Shown piece after piece: positions 21,228 through 32,022 of a DNA stretch of 64,000 nucleotides. The position numbers were made by a program, and so were the translations under genes. Every line of letters starts with the position of its first letter. Position 1 is the first letter of the stretch. Origin of the DNA: Craspedostauros australis (lineage: Eukaryota; Bacillariophyta; Bacillariophyceae; Mastogloiales; Achnanthaceae); NCBI GenBank assembly GCA_026770025.1, contig JAMXDE010000005.1:1178001-1242000 (forward strand), given 5' to 3'. The notes under the pieces were generated by a model that saw nothing but the letters and a program-made list of their open reading frames with translations, ran no database searches and was not told the DNA's origin.

Positions 21228-22585
21228 ATTGGCAGTCGCGGCCTGCACCATCTTCGAGTAGGACTGTGCACATGTGAAGGGTGCGCGCGAATTCAAGCAG
21301 ATCCTGCCAATGCCAACTGGATGATGATTGCAAACCTACCACATCATCACAAAAATCGGTTGCTTTCATGCGGACTCATAAACAGCAGCAGCAATACTCG
21401 TGCCCTTCGCGTGTCCAAACTCCTTGTCAATAGAAATGCAAAGACCGAATCTTTCGCCACGCAACTAGCGTAGAGTCGAATACACACATTGGTAGAGTGG
21501 AGTATCGAGGCTTGGCTGAAGCAAACACACGCTCCTATTTTGTATAGCTATTTGATAAATCAGCTTCGCTGATTGGAGGCACAAATTCAGTCACTTTCTC
21601 GGTACTTTTCGTAATTGGATTATTTCTGAGACTGAGGTTCGGACTTCAAATTGTGTTGATGTTTGGTGTGGTGGTTGTGGTGGTGGAAACCCGTTCTGGA
21701 CTTCCTCCAAGGATTGGGCAATCGAACATGGGGATGGTACGATCGATTATTACAGGAGTACGAGTAGTAGTACGAGTACCCAATCTCGTTCATCCGCCAT
21801 CAAGGCATTCTATAGTCGTATGGCAAGAGGATCTACATCATCACATGACGAAGACGCTGCATCATACAATACATGCACAACAGCCGGAGCCATCCCGTCG
21901 CACAAGTCCAACATCTGCACGGCCATCATGGTTGAGACTGAAACGAACCCGTCAGACAGTGCATCGATTCCATGTTCGTGGAGTGCTGCCCATGCAGCCT
22001 GCTGCATGCAACGCATGTCCTTGACCGCGACATTCGGCGATGTGCTTGGCAGTCTTCCGGATGGGTCGGAGCTCTCTTGGAGCATCCCGCAGCGAGACGA
22101 TGTGATTACGCTTCCTGCCGTCAATGCATCTGGAGGTGGAGGGAAGGTTGCTGATGGTGACGATGACGATGGCAATGACGATGATCGTACAAAGAGTGCC
22201 GATGACCGACGGCTATCCTCAACCGCAGAAGAAGTTGCGGAGCAGATGAGAAGTACCAAAGCGAAAGCGTAAGAACAGACCGAGCCATCGCTCAACACGC
22301 CGCCTCCCTCCAGCAAGTCCACGACATCCTCATCGCTTTCCTCGGGTCTGTTCTCCGTCGTCACCACTTTGTTGAGCCCTGTGACGTTGGCATACAACAG
22401 CATCGGAAATCGTTCCCGTCCAGGTTATGATGGCAATGATGATGACCATGCTGATGACGGTTACTGCAATCCACCACCTGAATGGAGGCAGGAGGATGAC
22501 CATGCAGTTCGAGTTCACATGGCATTTGCACTCGTTCAACGTCGATGTGCTTGAAAGTTGCTGCAGGCAACATCGTTGCCCTTAC
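21228..22585. other. Intergenic region, possibly holding the second exon of the glutaredoxin-like gene
   Basis: Between 21,810 and 22,378 on the minus strand there is an open frame that would continue the glutaredoxin-like protein in phase if the intron ran from donor GTAAGG (22585) to the acceptor CACAG at 22383-22379. The resulting 190-residue tail (DVVDLLEGGGVLSDG near its start) only weakly resembles a glutaredoxin end. A plus-strand open frame overlaps it, so neither is called. 21.23-21.8 kb shows nothing. Confidence 0.35.
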
Positions 22586-23012
22586 CATATCCACCCAGGC
22601 ACCGTCCTCCGATGAAGATCTTTGGAAGGGAAGTGGCTCCGCTGTCGAGCTCCTGCGACAAGAGAACGCGCTTGACGGAATCCTCTCCTCCGAGCAGGAA
22701 CCATTCGACGCCGAGCTCCATTTGAGTGAATTCGTATCCGGTGCTCTCCAGCAGGCTGATGGCCTCCGTAGAGAACGGAGAGACGGCGTAGGTGTAGATG
22801 AGCACCTTGTTGGCAGTGCGCTCAGCGAGGAGATCGGCGGCAACCTGGTCCTCGTCGACGCCGGCGGCTTGCAGCTTGGCCTCAACACCGAAGAGTGGCT
22901 TGGTGACGGTCATTGCGGTGGCCATCGTCTCGATGACTGGGTTCGGGGACGCCAACGACGTGACGCTTGGGATGAGCGCCACGGCGAGGAGAGAAATGAG
23001 CGTCCGCTTCAT
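22586..23012 (-). CDS. Glutaredoxin-like protein with the active-site cysteine replaced, first exon
   Basis: Starts at ATG 23012. Residues 1-20 are a signal peptide ending VTSLA, so entry into the secretory route or the plastid is likely. Residues 69-140 follow the thioredoxin fold of glutaredoxins: KVLIYTYAV strand, then SPFS (residues 78-81) where glutaredoxins have CPFC or CPYS, the helix STEAISLLE, the cis-proline loop LPKIFIGG (129-136) and the glycine pair GGYG. Glutathione transfer by the normal chemistry needs the first cysteine, which is serine here. The coding sequence ends at a GTAAGG donor (after 22586, phase 1), so a further exon follows; see 21228-22585. The call rests on the cis-proline and glycine motifs. 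Confidence 0.7.
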
Positions 23013-23652
23013 CTTGGAATATTGTCCGAGTGCTGGCAGGGTAGTCTTGGTTGATTGCTGTCCTTGTTGATTTAATGGAGGCGGAAGCGACAGGGCGCCG
23101 TTGTTGGTTCAGTTGCCATTTGCTGTTTGCAAATCACAAGGAGAGCACCCATCTCTCTCTCTCTCTCTCTCTCCATCATCCGCAACATCAGCGGAATAGT
23201 AACATCATTGTCGTTTTCTCGTCTCGTCTTTAGTGGACATGCACATACGCGAGGGTGCGCATGCGGGTGGTGATGAGTCTGTCAGTGTTGTGAGAGTGTG
23301 GTGCGTCCAACAATGATTTGACACCAATGATGGTTTCAGGTATGGCTGCGGGGTTGTGATGATGTTTGTTGTGCCAACTGTTGTTGTTGTTGTTGTCAAT
23401 GACGTCTGTCATCGTACGTGTGTGTGGCCAAAGATCTCTCCCTCCGCGTCCCTTCTTCCATCTTCGTCTCTGACAATGGCGGATCCAACCACCGCAACAC
23501 AATACAAGCCGTTCACTCCACTACTATAATCGACATCTTACCTACGACCTGCTCCACACACACTCCTACACGCACTTGTGCGAGAACAGCATCAATCCAA
23601 ACAGCATATCGTACCTGCAAGGAGAGCAGATAGATAGATCACGTCGGACGGA
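23013..23652. other. Intergenic region between divergent genes
   Basis: Contains a (CT)n run at about 23152-23174. Probably holds both promoters and the unresolved first exon of the NmrA-like gene: an ATG in good context at about 23477 (MADPTTATQ...) meets a stop after 17 codons unless spliced, and I could not choose a donor. Confidence 0.4.
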
Positions 23653-24608
23653 CATCACAAAGTCGCCATCCTTGGCGCAACGGGCAATGTCGGAACCGAG
23701 CTCATCAGGATCCTTCGCAGTCACAAAGATGCAGGCAGGATAGCCAGCATCCGGATCGTCACCAATCGGCCCGATCACGAAGCTCTCGTTGCAGCTCAGA
23801 AGCCTGCAACAACACATGCAATGATACACTAACACCACACCCATCGATGGACATCACTGTCATGAAGGGCAGCTACATCAACGATCGAGAGTCGGTCATG
23901 AAAGCGATGGAGGGATGCGATCGAGTCTTTGTGGCCCTGCCGCAATCTCTATCATCAGAGGGCATGATGATAGCTGGGCGCTTCTTGGCCGACTGCGCCA
24001 AACAAACACCGAGTGTGCGTTGCATCATCCGCATCTCCAGCTACGGGATCGATGCGCATTCCTTCCACTGCGTCCAATCGCAAGGTCCTCTCGGCGACGC
24101 TCATGTTGCAGTCGAACAGTATTGTCGCGAGGAATGTCATCTGCACGTTGTCAGTGTCCGACCGACATCCTTCTTTTCCAATCTCCATTTCAACGTGGAC
24201 GAGATACGAAGCAACGGAACCATGTCCACGCCATTACGATACGACGCCTGTGTCAACTGGGTTTCACCGATCGATATTGCCACCATCATTGCGAACTGTC
24301 TCACGTCGTCAACGCTGGTCGCACCCGCACTCGCATCTGGAAGTGACGGACAGCTCACAGTGATCGATGTTCCGGGACCAAAGCACAATACGTTATCAGG
24401 ACCTGAGACGGCGTCTCTGTTGACCCAACATCTTTCGAAGGACGGTGTTGCGAATGATGCCGGCACTGATGCAGCTGCTGCCAATGCAACGCCGATCGAA
24501 TACGTCGAAGTGCCAGTCCCAGACAGTTCCGACTACGCTGGTCTTTGGTCTTTCTTGCGTGCTGGTGGGTTCGATGTCGATGTGGACGCATTTCAGCGAC
24601 GGGGTTAA
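23653..24608 (+). CDS. NmrA-like NAD(P)-binding (atypical short-chain dehydrogenase) protein, 5' end unresolved
   Basis: Two frames together make one protein of this family. From 23653 frame 1 reads HHKVAILGATGNVGTELIRI, the GATGxxG dinucleotide-binding loop of NmrA-type proteins, up to about 23825. From 23847 frame 3 continues with DITVMKGSYIND..., the next strand and the CDRVFVALPQS loop, RISSYGID, and then VRPTSFFSN, to the stop at 24608. The frame change falls around 23800-23850. An intron (a CTAAC branch-like motif is at about 23830) or a one-base shift could explain it; a GTTGCA donor with the AAG acceptor at 23867 would join in phase but would drop a conserved strand. No ATG precedes the loop in its own frame, so an upstream exon is expected. 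Substrate unknown. Confidence 0.65.
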
Positions 24609-25373
24609 ACTAGCGGCAAGGCACACAGTCAATTCCGCGCAGGCAGCGAAGTGCTCTTGTCTGATTTCGTCGAGGATGCGTTCGGGATGACGAAGTCGAG
24701 CTTGATTTGACTCCGACGTGTGAAGCAAGCAATGGAGTATGTGGTAAGCATGTGGGAGGCAGGTAAGCGGGCGATCCGCTACTTGCATGATAGGACTGTG
24801 ACGATGCGAACACGATGGAGACGGGTTTGAGGAAGATTTCATTCGCAGTCACATGCTTTCTGCCATTATCAGAAGCAGACACATGTCACCAGATGGCAGG
24901 AACAACACAGCACAACACAGCACAGCACAGCACAACGGAACACGACACGACATGACACTCCTCATGGATCGTTGTGAGCCTCCAATCAAGTTTCGGGTTT
25001 TCATTGTACCACAGAGGTGCTCCAAAATCTCAACGTGGAGGTACGCTGATGTGAACTGAACAAACCAAGCTTTTTCCATCACATCCATACGTCCTCATAA
25101 CAAAGGAAAACAGTGACAACATCAACAACATCAACACCAACATACTGACATCGTCATCGCCATTCCTTTGAATCCACACAGTCTCAACAGACGTCCCCGT
25201 TCCACACAAGCCAAGAACCAAAAGATCAACCACACGAGCAAGCAACTGCAACCCACTGACCAACGCGTCGGATTCACATCTCCTTCCACTCATTCGTGGC
25301 GCCCGCACTTCGCCAGCAAGGGCTCGCTTCAACATCACTTGCGAATCGTGTCGCTCGTACGAGTATTCCAGCC
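24609..25373. other. Intergenic region
   Basis: No gene is supported. A short CACAA/CACAG repeat lies at about 24905-24935. The last part is A/C-rich 5' leader of the ankyrin gene. Confidence 0.4.
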
Positions 25374-26216
25374 ATGGTGCGCACTCAAGGCCAACGTGTT
25401 ACAACCAGTCACGCCTTGGCGTCATCTGTGACGAATGTGGAGTTGCTCGAGGCTGCTCACAACGGCGATCTTGAGAAACTCAAGCAATGGCGCAAGGAGA
25501 ATCTACAAGCTTCCATTGACGAAGTGAGAGACGAAAAGAAGCGCACACCACTTGCCGTTGCTTGCAAGAATGGCCATTTTGATGCTGTGAAGTATCTCGT
25601 GAAAACCTGCCACGCAGATGCAAACGCTCGAGATGCAGAAGGGAAAACTCCCTTGTACGATGACGCGCTTTACTTCTGTTCTGATGCAGCGGATATCGTA
25701 CAATTCATGATTGAAGAAGGTAACGCTGACATCCAAGTACCAGCAAATGGTGAGTGGACATTGCTTCATGCTGCGGCGATGGGCGGCAGCCCCGACACTA
25801 TTGATTATTTAATGAGACTTGGCAAGTTCGATATCAACGCCCAAGACAAGTGGGGATCTACCCCACTCCAGGAAGCAACACGTGAATGGCGCAATGGCGC
25901 TTTCGCTTCGTTGGTGGCCTGGGGTGCCGATTTGACCATTGGGGGCCCTGGTGCTACGCCATTGCAGTGTATCCAAAGTTACAACTATGGAGGGGAAGAG
26001 GCTTGCGACTTCTTTGAGCAAAATGCGAGGGCCCTGGAAACAGAGTTGGAGAAAAACGGTGTATCGGTCCCAGTGGATTTGCACGATGCGTATGATTATG
26101 ACGCGAAAGAGCGTTGCGTCTTCTACGAAAGCGCTGCAAGGGAGTTCGAAGAAGCGTTGGTAGCTCACAAAGATAAAATCAGGGCACAGAATGATACCGC
26201 AACCTCATCTGATTGA
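25374..26216 (+). CDS. Ankyrin-repeat protein
   Basis: 280 aa from ATG 25374 (GCC context); the frame is open further upstream but has no earlier ATG. Ankyrin repeats begin at about residue 20 with NVELLEAAHNGDLEKLKQW, followed by RTPLAVACKNGHFDAVKYLV, GKTPLYDDALYFCSDAADIVQFMI, WTLLHAAAMGGSPDTIDYLM and STPLQEATREWRNGAFASLV. That is about five repeats with the TPLxxA and GHxxxVxxL signatures. The C-terminal 80 residues are acidic and helical, without a recognised domain. Ankyrin repeats bind other proteins; no partner can be inferred. No signal or membrane segment. Confidence 0.9.
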   Translation: MVRTQGQRVTTSHALASSVTNVELLEAAHNGDLEKLKQWRKENLQASIDEVRDEKKRTPLAVACKNGHFDAVKYLVKTCHADANARDAEGKTPLYDDALYFCSDAADIVQFMIEEGNADIQVPANGEWTLLHAAAMGGSPDTIDYLMRLGKFDINAQDKWGSTPLQEATREWRNGAFASLVAWGADLTIGGPGATPLQCIQSYNYGGEEACDFFEQNARALETELEKNGVSVPVDLHDAYDYDAKERCVFYESAAREFEEALVAHKDKIRAQNDTATSSD

Positions 26217-27060
26217 TCGACGCTGACATATGGCATGAGCATGACGCCCAACCTTTCGGCGTCTGCGAGGCAACGATCTGCTCTTACATACCTACTCCAT
26301 CCAATAAATTAAGCCGCAAGGTAATTCATACAGCATCATAGGAAAGATATCACCTCTCAGATGATATGTGGTGGCATCCGACGAAATGCAGACAGCCGTC
26401 GTGAGGATATCACCAGCCTGTGCTTTCTTTGCTCCGTGCTTTTTCGATGTTGGATTCTCTCGCTTCACCCACGAATCCTGAAGCTGGATAATCACTGGAA
26501 GCATACTGACATGATGGTTCAGTTCCATGAGTCTCTCTGGTCTTGGCGCAAAGAGAGCGACGAAGACCATGCGCACGACTCTTAGCGCAAAATGTCTCCG
26601 TGGAAGCAGAGAACGCAAACACGCGCAACGAATCGGGCGTCTCAACATGAAAAATGGCGCCAAAGTAATCGGACGAATCAAACAGCATCGTTTCTGTTGT
26701 TGAAAAATGACCATCACACCACTGACACCCGCTGACACCTCTCTCTGATGTTCACTCGTTCGTGGATCTGTTCCTCGTCTGCATGGCAGATCCTGCCAGC
26801 ACCAACATCACAACAGTGGCGCTGGGATAGTTCGTATCTGTGTTTTGGTCGCAGGGCGGGGTACGATCTACTCCACTTCATCGTGTTCCGTTTCACTCCA
26901 TTCCCCCTCGCACCTGATTGCATCCGCGCTCTTGACGAGCTGTCTGAGAAGAGGAGGAGAGGAACGGATCGCAACACATTCAGTCGGACACGAGACCTGT
27001 CCAACAAGCACCAATCGCAGTGGGTGGACCAAACCATCTGGAGCAGCAACACCAGCAACC
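26217..27060. other. Intergenic region
   Basis: Short open frames on both strands, none with a recognisable domain. The frame of the next gene is open back to about 26845 but without an ATG, so this end is probably its 5' leader. Confidence 0.4.
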
Positions 27061-28836
27061 ATGCCGCTGTACGCTGCCGCATTGCGCGGCGATGCATCGC
27101 GAAAGGCCGCGGCGACAGTCTTGATGGCCGCATCCGCAGCTGGCGTGGCGCTGAACCGCAAGCCCAAGACGGTCGCAGATTCCGCGCCGAACGACAACGA
27201 TTCGGATTATCGTATCGAAGTGCACCTGATGGATCGCATTCAGCAGAAGCCGTACCTGACGGGTTCCAATCGAGACAACATACCGTCGACGCTGCGCGTG
27301 CTGGCGATCGATCTGCCGGAGATGAGGACGAAGGCCTTTTCGGGTCACTGCAGACTTGCGCATGATAAGATCTTCCTGGATGATGTGGCGAAGCCGAAGG
27401 TGATCCAGACGGTTGCCCGTCCTCTCAAGAGGTCGTCGTCTTCCGGAGATCCATCCAAAGGACACAACGGCATCAACAATGGAGACGCCGAGAGCAGTAA
27501 CAATGACAAGAACGGCGACAATGGCAACGTCGACAACAGCAGTGTTTCGCAGTCGAATGTCGATGCCAACGCAGCGAAGAGGAAGCTCAAGGTCGCGCAG
27601 AAGGTTATTCTCAAATCGCTGGTGCAGTGCAACAGTCCGCAATCGCAGCAACGCGTGGGCGTCGAGCTGATGGAGGCATCCATCGCCGATCTGAATCGAT
27701 ATGGCCTGCGCAAGACCCATCAGGTTGGCGACTTCAAGTACGATCCAGGCAAGTACTACGATTCCGCATCGTCGCATGACAATCGAGCGCAAGACAGACG
27801 TCGACGGCGACGCCACACGCGGCAGCCGACGCAGCATTCGCACTCGCAGCAGGCCGAGATCATCGAACGTGACGCCGACGACGAGGAATTGGAGGATCCC
27901 GACGAGCAGGAAGAGCAGGCCATGATGAAGCAGTCCGACGGTTACCATCACTCCATCGCAGATGAGGACGAACTGGAGGCACCGTGGAATCAGTATGCGT
28001 GGAAGGAGGAGCTGAAGTTACGCATCCATGGCAAGGTGGAGCACGACGCACCCATGGAACGTGGTTCCAGAGTGAGGCGGTACGTCCTGGGCGGCGTCTA
28101 CAAGATCACGGTCCCGTCCGCGCAGAACGTGTGGGATTGGTTCCTTCCACCCTTTCTGCAGAATGACCCCAATGGACAGGACGGCAACGGTGGGAAGCCG
28201 AAGTCGTGTTGGGCCGCCAACAAGCCGCATGCGGTGATTGCGAACGGCGCTGCCTTGCAACGTGTTCCCAGTGCCTTGCGGTTGATCCAAAAGTACTGCA
28301 AAGAGGCCGATGTGCCCTTGTATGTCATTCACGATCCGCGCGTTTGGGGCGGCAATACGCACGAAACGTTGTCGGAAGCATTGAAGGAGATGAGGCAAGA
28401 AGTCAAGAATCGCGTCGTGCGGCAGGCCTTGAAGCAGCATGGATCGGCAGCGTTCGCACGTGGCAGGTTGGTGGGACAGTTGGAGCGCGAAGCGAAGTGG
28501 ATCGCCAAGGACCGATCTCGGCGGTTGCAGAATTTCTTCACGACGCAACGTCGACCAACGCGGTTGGATGGTGGCAGTAGTGCATCACAGCAATGGCATG
28601 ACCTGGATGGCGAGGCGTTGGAACAGAAGCTGATGCAACGTAGCGTGATCAAGATGAGCACTCCCGCGGCAACAAATGACCCAAAGCCAGACGGATCGGG
28701 CACAAAGAGACAAGGCAAGAAGACATACTCCGCTGGGTTGGTGGAATTGTTTGAGCACTACCAACGGCAGAAGGAAGAGAGTACCGATGATGACAACGAT
28801 GCCACAGCAAGCGACGACAAATCTCCCGCTGAGTGA
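27061..28836 (+). CDS. Unrecognised 591-aa protein
   Basis: Start chosen at ATG 27061 (AACC context), the first ATG of a frame open further upstream. The N-terminus (MPLYAAALRGDASRKAAATV) is basic, alanine-rich and able to form an amphipathic helix, as in a mitochondrial presequence, followed at 27-33 by a short hydrophobic stretch. Ordered blocks are 56-120 (YRIEVHLMDRIQQKPYLTGS, RVLAIDLPEM), about 185-240 and 330-520. The last has YVLGGVYKITVPSAQNVWDW, SALRLIQKYCKEADVPLYVI and a helical basic region. These are split by low-complexity N/S/D-rich and acidic linkers. I do not recognise a family. Neighbours give no hint. Confidence 0.75.
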   Translation: MPLYAAALRGDASRKAAATVLMAASAAGVALNRKPKTVADSAPNDNDSDYRIEVHLMDRIQQKPYLTGSNRDNIPSTLRVLAIDLPEMRTKAFSGHCRLAHDKIFLDDVAKPKVIQTVARPLKRSSSSGDPSKGHNGINNGDAESSNNDKNGDNGNVDNSSVSQSNVDANAAKRKLKVAQKVILKSLVQCNSPQSQQRVGVELMEASIADLNRYGLRKTHQVGDFKYDPGKYYDSASSHDNRAQDRRRRRRHTRQPTQHSHSQQAEIIERDADDEELEDPDEQEEQAMMKQSDGYHHSIADEDELEAPWNQYAWKEELKLRIHGKVEHDAPMERGSRVRRYVLGGVYKITVPSAQNVWDWFLPPFLQNDPNGQDGNGGKPKSCWAANKPHAVIANGAALQRVPSALRLIQKYCKEADVPLYVIHDPRVWGGNTHETLSEALKEMRQEVKNRVVRQALKQHGSAAFARGRLVGQLEREAKWIAKDRSRRLQNFFTTQRRPTRLDGGSSASQQWHDLDGEALEQKLMQRSVIKMSTPAATNDPKPDGSGTKRQGKKTYSAGLVELFEHYQRQKEESTDDDNDATASDDKSPAE

Positions 28837-29199
28837 CTGTCACTGCGGCACGAGTGCATACCATACAAGTAGAGCAGAGCATCGCATGGCGGCAACACCA
28901 CGCCTGTAGGAAAGCAATTGTAGTGTGATGGTTGTTCCGTGCGGTGTATTTCGATATACTGTGGTCACCCTTTGTGGGTATTTTACTCCTAGCTTGTTAT
29001 CGTATTTGGGAATTAAACTTGTATCTTTCCTGTTGGTTTGGGTCTCTTGAGTGGATTATGCGTTTGTGTGTGTGTGCGTGGCCAATAGCATGGGTCTTCC
29101 TATCATCGCCATCGGCATCGTCAACACAGTCATTGTCGTTGATGGTTTACCTGTCGATGTGTGTTATTTTTTGCGTGGGTGACTCGCTGGCTGCACCTC
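28837..29199. other. Short convergent intergenic region
   Basis: 3' ends of two convergent genes face each other here. T/G-rich, no gene seen; probably both polyadenylation regions. Confidence 0.5.
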
Positions 29200-30804
29200 T
29201 TACTCTTCGTCGGAGGATGCGGGCGGCGGAGTCTTCTTCTTGCTTCGCTTGCTCACAACCTCTTCCCATTGATCCTGTTGCTTCATGGAATCGGCGATCG
29301 CTGCTTTTTCCAGCTTGGCAAGCTTGGCTTCTTCGTCTTGCAATCGCTTCGCGAGGGCCTCGTCATCGGCAGGAGAAGAAGTGGCAGCAGGCGTTGCTGC
29401 AGGGTCCTTCGTGGTGGTGTGGGGTTGGAGTGGTTTGGATTTGTTGGCGTTGTTCTTCTTCTTTTTCTTCTTCCGCTTGTTGCTGCTGGCTGTGTTGCTG
29501 TCGCTGTTGCCGTTAGTTGTGGCTGTGGCTGCGTTGACTTGATTCTCCTTTTCGGCGTCGGATGCTGGAGCCTCTGCCGTCTCAGCTGGTGCGTCCGCTT
29601 GCTTTGGCTGTTCCGCCGCCACTTCATTTGGTGATTCGGTTTGAGTTTCCTCCGATTCAAGTTCGGCTGCTGCCGGCTTCAGTTGCTTTTCAGATTGCTG
29701 GGCACTCGGCGTCGGGGCAGCTTCGTCCTTGGATTCCACCGCCGTGGCTTCCTTCGTCACCGGGGCAGTATCGTCCTGTCTTCGCGATTCCGGCTTTGCC
29801 GCCTTGCGCTTGGCTGCTGCAGCCTTGCGTTTGGATGCGCCGGACTTGCTCTTGGACTTCTTGGATGGTGTGGAGCTTTCGACGGTGGTGACGGGTTCTG
29901 TCGGTTGCGTGGTCTCAGCGATGATGATTGGCGATCGAGATGCGGTCGCAGTTGGAGCCTCCTGTTGCGGTTGCTTTGGTGATCGTTGCTTCTGCTGTGC
30001 TGCTTGTTGAGACCCGCGCTTCGCCTTTCGCTTGTCCGCTTTCTTCTTCTTGTCGGAATTATGATGGAGCTTGGCACTGCGCGTGGTCTGAGTAGCTCGC
30101 TTTGCGGCAGAAGGTAGCTTCAAGGTCTTGTAGAGCTGGTATCCCGCCGCGCCCAGAAGCATGAGAATGGTGACCCATTGAAAGACTGGCACGCCGCCAT
30201 CCATCATCTCCCTCAAATGATCGGGATGCTGCGCGATGTCCTTGACGGATCCATCCGATGATCGGTAGTATCGGCTGCGACCGTCGGCCTTCGGTGCTGA
30301 CTGCGGCTTGGAGGACCGCCTCCGACTGCTGCTGCCGCTATTGCCTTCGTTGTCGGTGCTGCCACTGCTTCGGGACGAGCGTCGCTTCTGCTTCTTGTTT
30401 TGGGCGGCCTCGTTGACGGCCGCCGCCAAGCTCGGATCGTCGATGAAGGCCTGCGTGAGCTCCTCCTCGCTCAAATACTGCAGATCGTCCAGGCTGTACT
30501 TGTGAGCCGGGATGCTGGTGGTGCGGGCATTGCGCCGCCGCTTCTGCTGTTGTTGTTGTTGCTGCTGATAGGCGTCGTCACCGTCCTGGTAGACTTCAGT
30601 GGAATCATCGGATGATGAGGAGGATCCTGAGCGGTTGGCATTGAGGCTCTTCGATGGCTTGGTGGTTGTGAGCTTCTGGTTGCTGCGGTTGTTGGCCTTG
30701 AAGTCCAGCGAGGAAACGGACGATGGGACAGTTCCTGCACGGTGTCTGGTTCCGCGATCAGGGTTGTTGCTGGACGACAGCGTGCTGGGGCTCTTCAATC
30801 TCAT
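29200..30804 (-). CDS. Lysine/glutamate-rich single-pass membrane protein, unrecognised
   Basis: 534 aa from ATG 30804. The first 90 residues are S/N-rich with a polyglutamine run. SLDDLQYLSEEELTQAFIDD (about 105-125) is a conserved-looking helical patch. HPDHLREMMDGGVPVFQWVT then leads into one membrane span at about 207-227 (ILMLLGAAGYQLY). After it comes a long, basic then acidic, A/K/E-rich region and a lysine block. The C-terminal helix (ALAKRLQDEEAKLAKLEKAA) forms a coiled coil ending in QWEEVVSKRSKKK. The layout (anchor, then a long charged arm) resembles ER ribosome-receptor-type tethers, but that is only a similarity of composition. Single exon. Confidence 0.75.
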   Translation of the reverse strand: MRLKSPSTLSSSNNPDRGTRHRAGTVPSSVSSLDFKANNRSNQKLTTTKPSKSLNANRSGSSSSSDDSTEVYQDGDDAYQQQQQQQQKRRRNARTTSIPAHKYSLDDLQYLSEEELTQAFIDDPSLAAAVNEAAQNKKQKRRSSRSSGSTDNEGNSGSSSRRRSSKPQSAPKADGRSRYYRSSDGSVKDIAQHPDHLREMMDGGVPVFQWVTILMLLGAAGYQLYKTLKLPSAAKRATQTTRSAKLHHNSDKKKKADKRKAKRGSQQAAQQKQRSPKQPQQEAPTATASRSPIIIAETTQPTEPVTTVESSTPSKKSKSKSGASKRKAAAAKRKAAKPESRRQDDTAPVTKEATAVESKDEAAPTPSAQQSEKQLKPAAAELESEETQTESPNEVAAEQPKQADAPAETAEAPASDAEKENQVNAATATTNGNSDSNTASSNKRKKKKKKNNANKSKPLQPHTTTKDPAATPAATSSPADDEALAKRLQDEEAKLAKLEKAAIADSMKQQDQWEEVVSKRSKKKTPPPASSDEE

Positions 30805-32022
30805 CTTTGAGTGATGCTGATGCTGATGCCGATGGTGCTGGTGATAGTCAGGGCGACAGCAGCCAAGTTGGGAGCAATTGGCGTGCTGGGATTTATCACG
30901 ATGCTACGAATGTAATCAGAGATCAATCGGGCGATACTCAGGAAAGGAGGAAGAAATAGATCGATAGATAGATGGACGTATGGGTGGATAGCTTTAGGAT
31001 TATTGGAGTTTGTGGAGGATTGGTTGGTGTCCGACCTCCAGTTGATGTCTGTGTCTGTATGTGTATTTGATGGCAGAGTATTGGTATCTGTGGCTTCACT
31101 GGTGGGGTCGTAGCTGACTGATAGGGTGATGGACGGGTGATGGCGACGTTTGTGGTGCTGTTTGCTGATTGCTGACTGATCGGCGAGGTGCGTAGGATCC
31201 GTGCAGCAGGTGAGGCAGCAGTCACCAATTGTGTCAACGACGCCGAAGGGTGAAGAAATCAAGATTTTGTGAGGATGGGGATCCACCTGTTCCAGCCAAC
31301 GCTCTGCGAGGTGCTCAACACTTGCGATCAACACCAACAAGCTACCAATACGCACACAAAGACGAACGACAAAGGAAGAAGAGGACAGATGTGGAGAAGG
31401 AAAAGAGACTCGGAGAGAGATCAGAACGCAACTAACAACAGGCAAGCTGTTCGGGAACACCGCATCCACCTGTTTCAGTGGTGCGTCAATTTGTGGGGCT
31501 GACGGAGAATCCAACGTGACACCCACCAACCATGGTCGATCTGCACGAAGTTGTTGATGTGTTGGGGTCCACTCACGTGTACAGAAACCACACTTCAGTA
31601 TCGATTGACGCCACGGTGCTGATTCCACGCGGACAGTTCCAAGGAACGTATTCCGCAGTACCACCAGCAGCTGCGCAGGACAGACGGATCGGAATCATAT
31701 GCTGACGTCACCAGTCTTCCAGACACGAATGATGTCACAATTGAAACACGAGGGGACGAAGATATCGAGTCACGTGAAGCCAATCGTGGCGAAATCGACC
31801 TTTCTTGTTGCGCGACGAACAACGAAGAGAAACATCGTGGGAGACTGACGCGATCTGCCAAAATTCGTCATGGGGTTTGGGAACGCATTCCCCCACGAAC
31901 AGACACAGCCGCTCTGGCGGTCTCGGTCTCCGTCCTGTTTCCAACCACAATCACAAGCACAGTACTCGTACCTATTGCACATACCCTCCTCGACACATGC
32001 AATAATCAACCCCAACAAGACA
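30805..32022. other. Divergent promoter region
   Basis: 1.2 kb between two genes transcribed outward. Long open frames on the minus strand (30801-31664) lack any domain and use an S/T/I-rich composition; not called. A GATA/TCGATAGATAGATGG micro-repeat lies at about 30959-30975. Confidence 0.4.
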
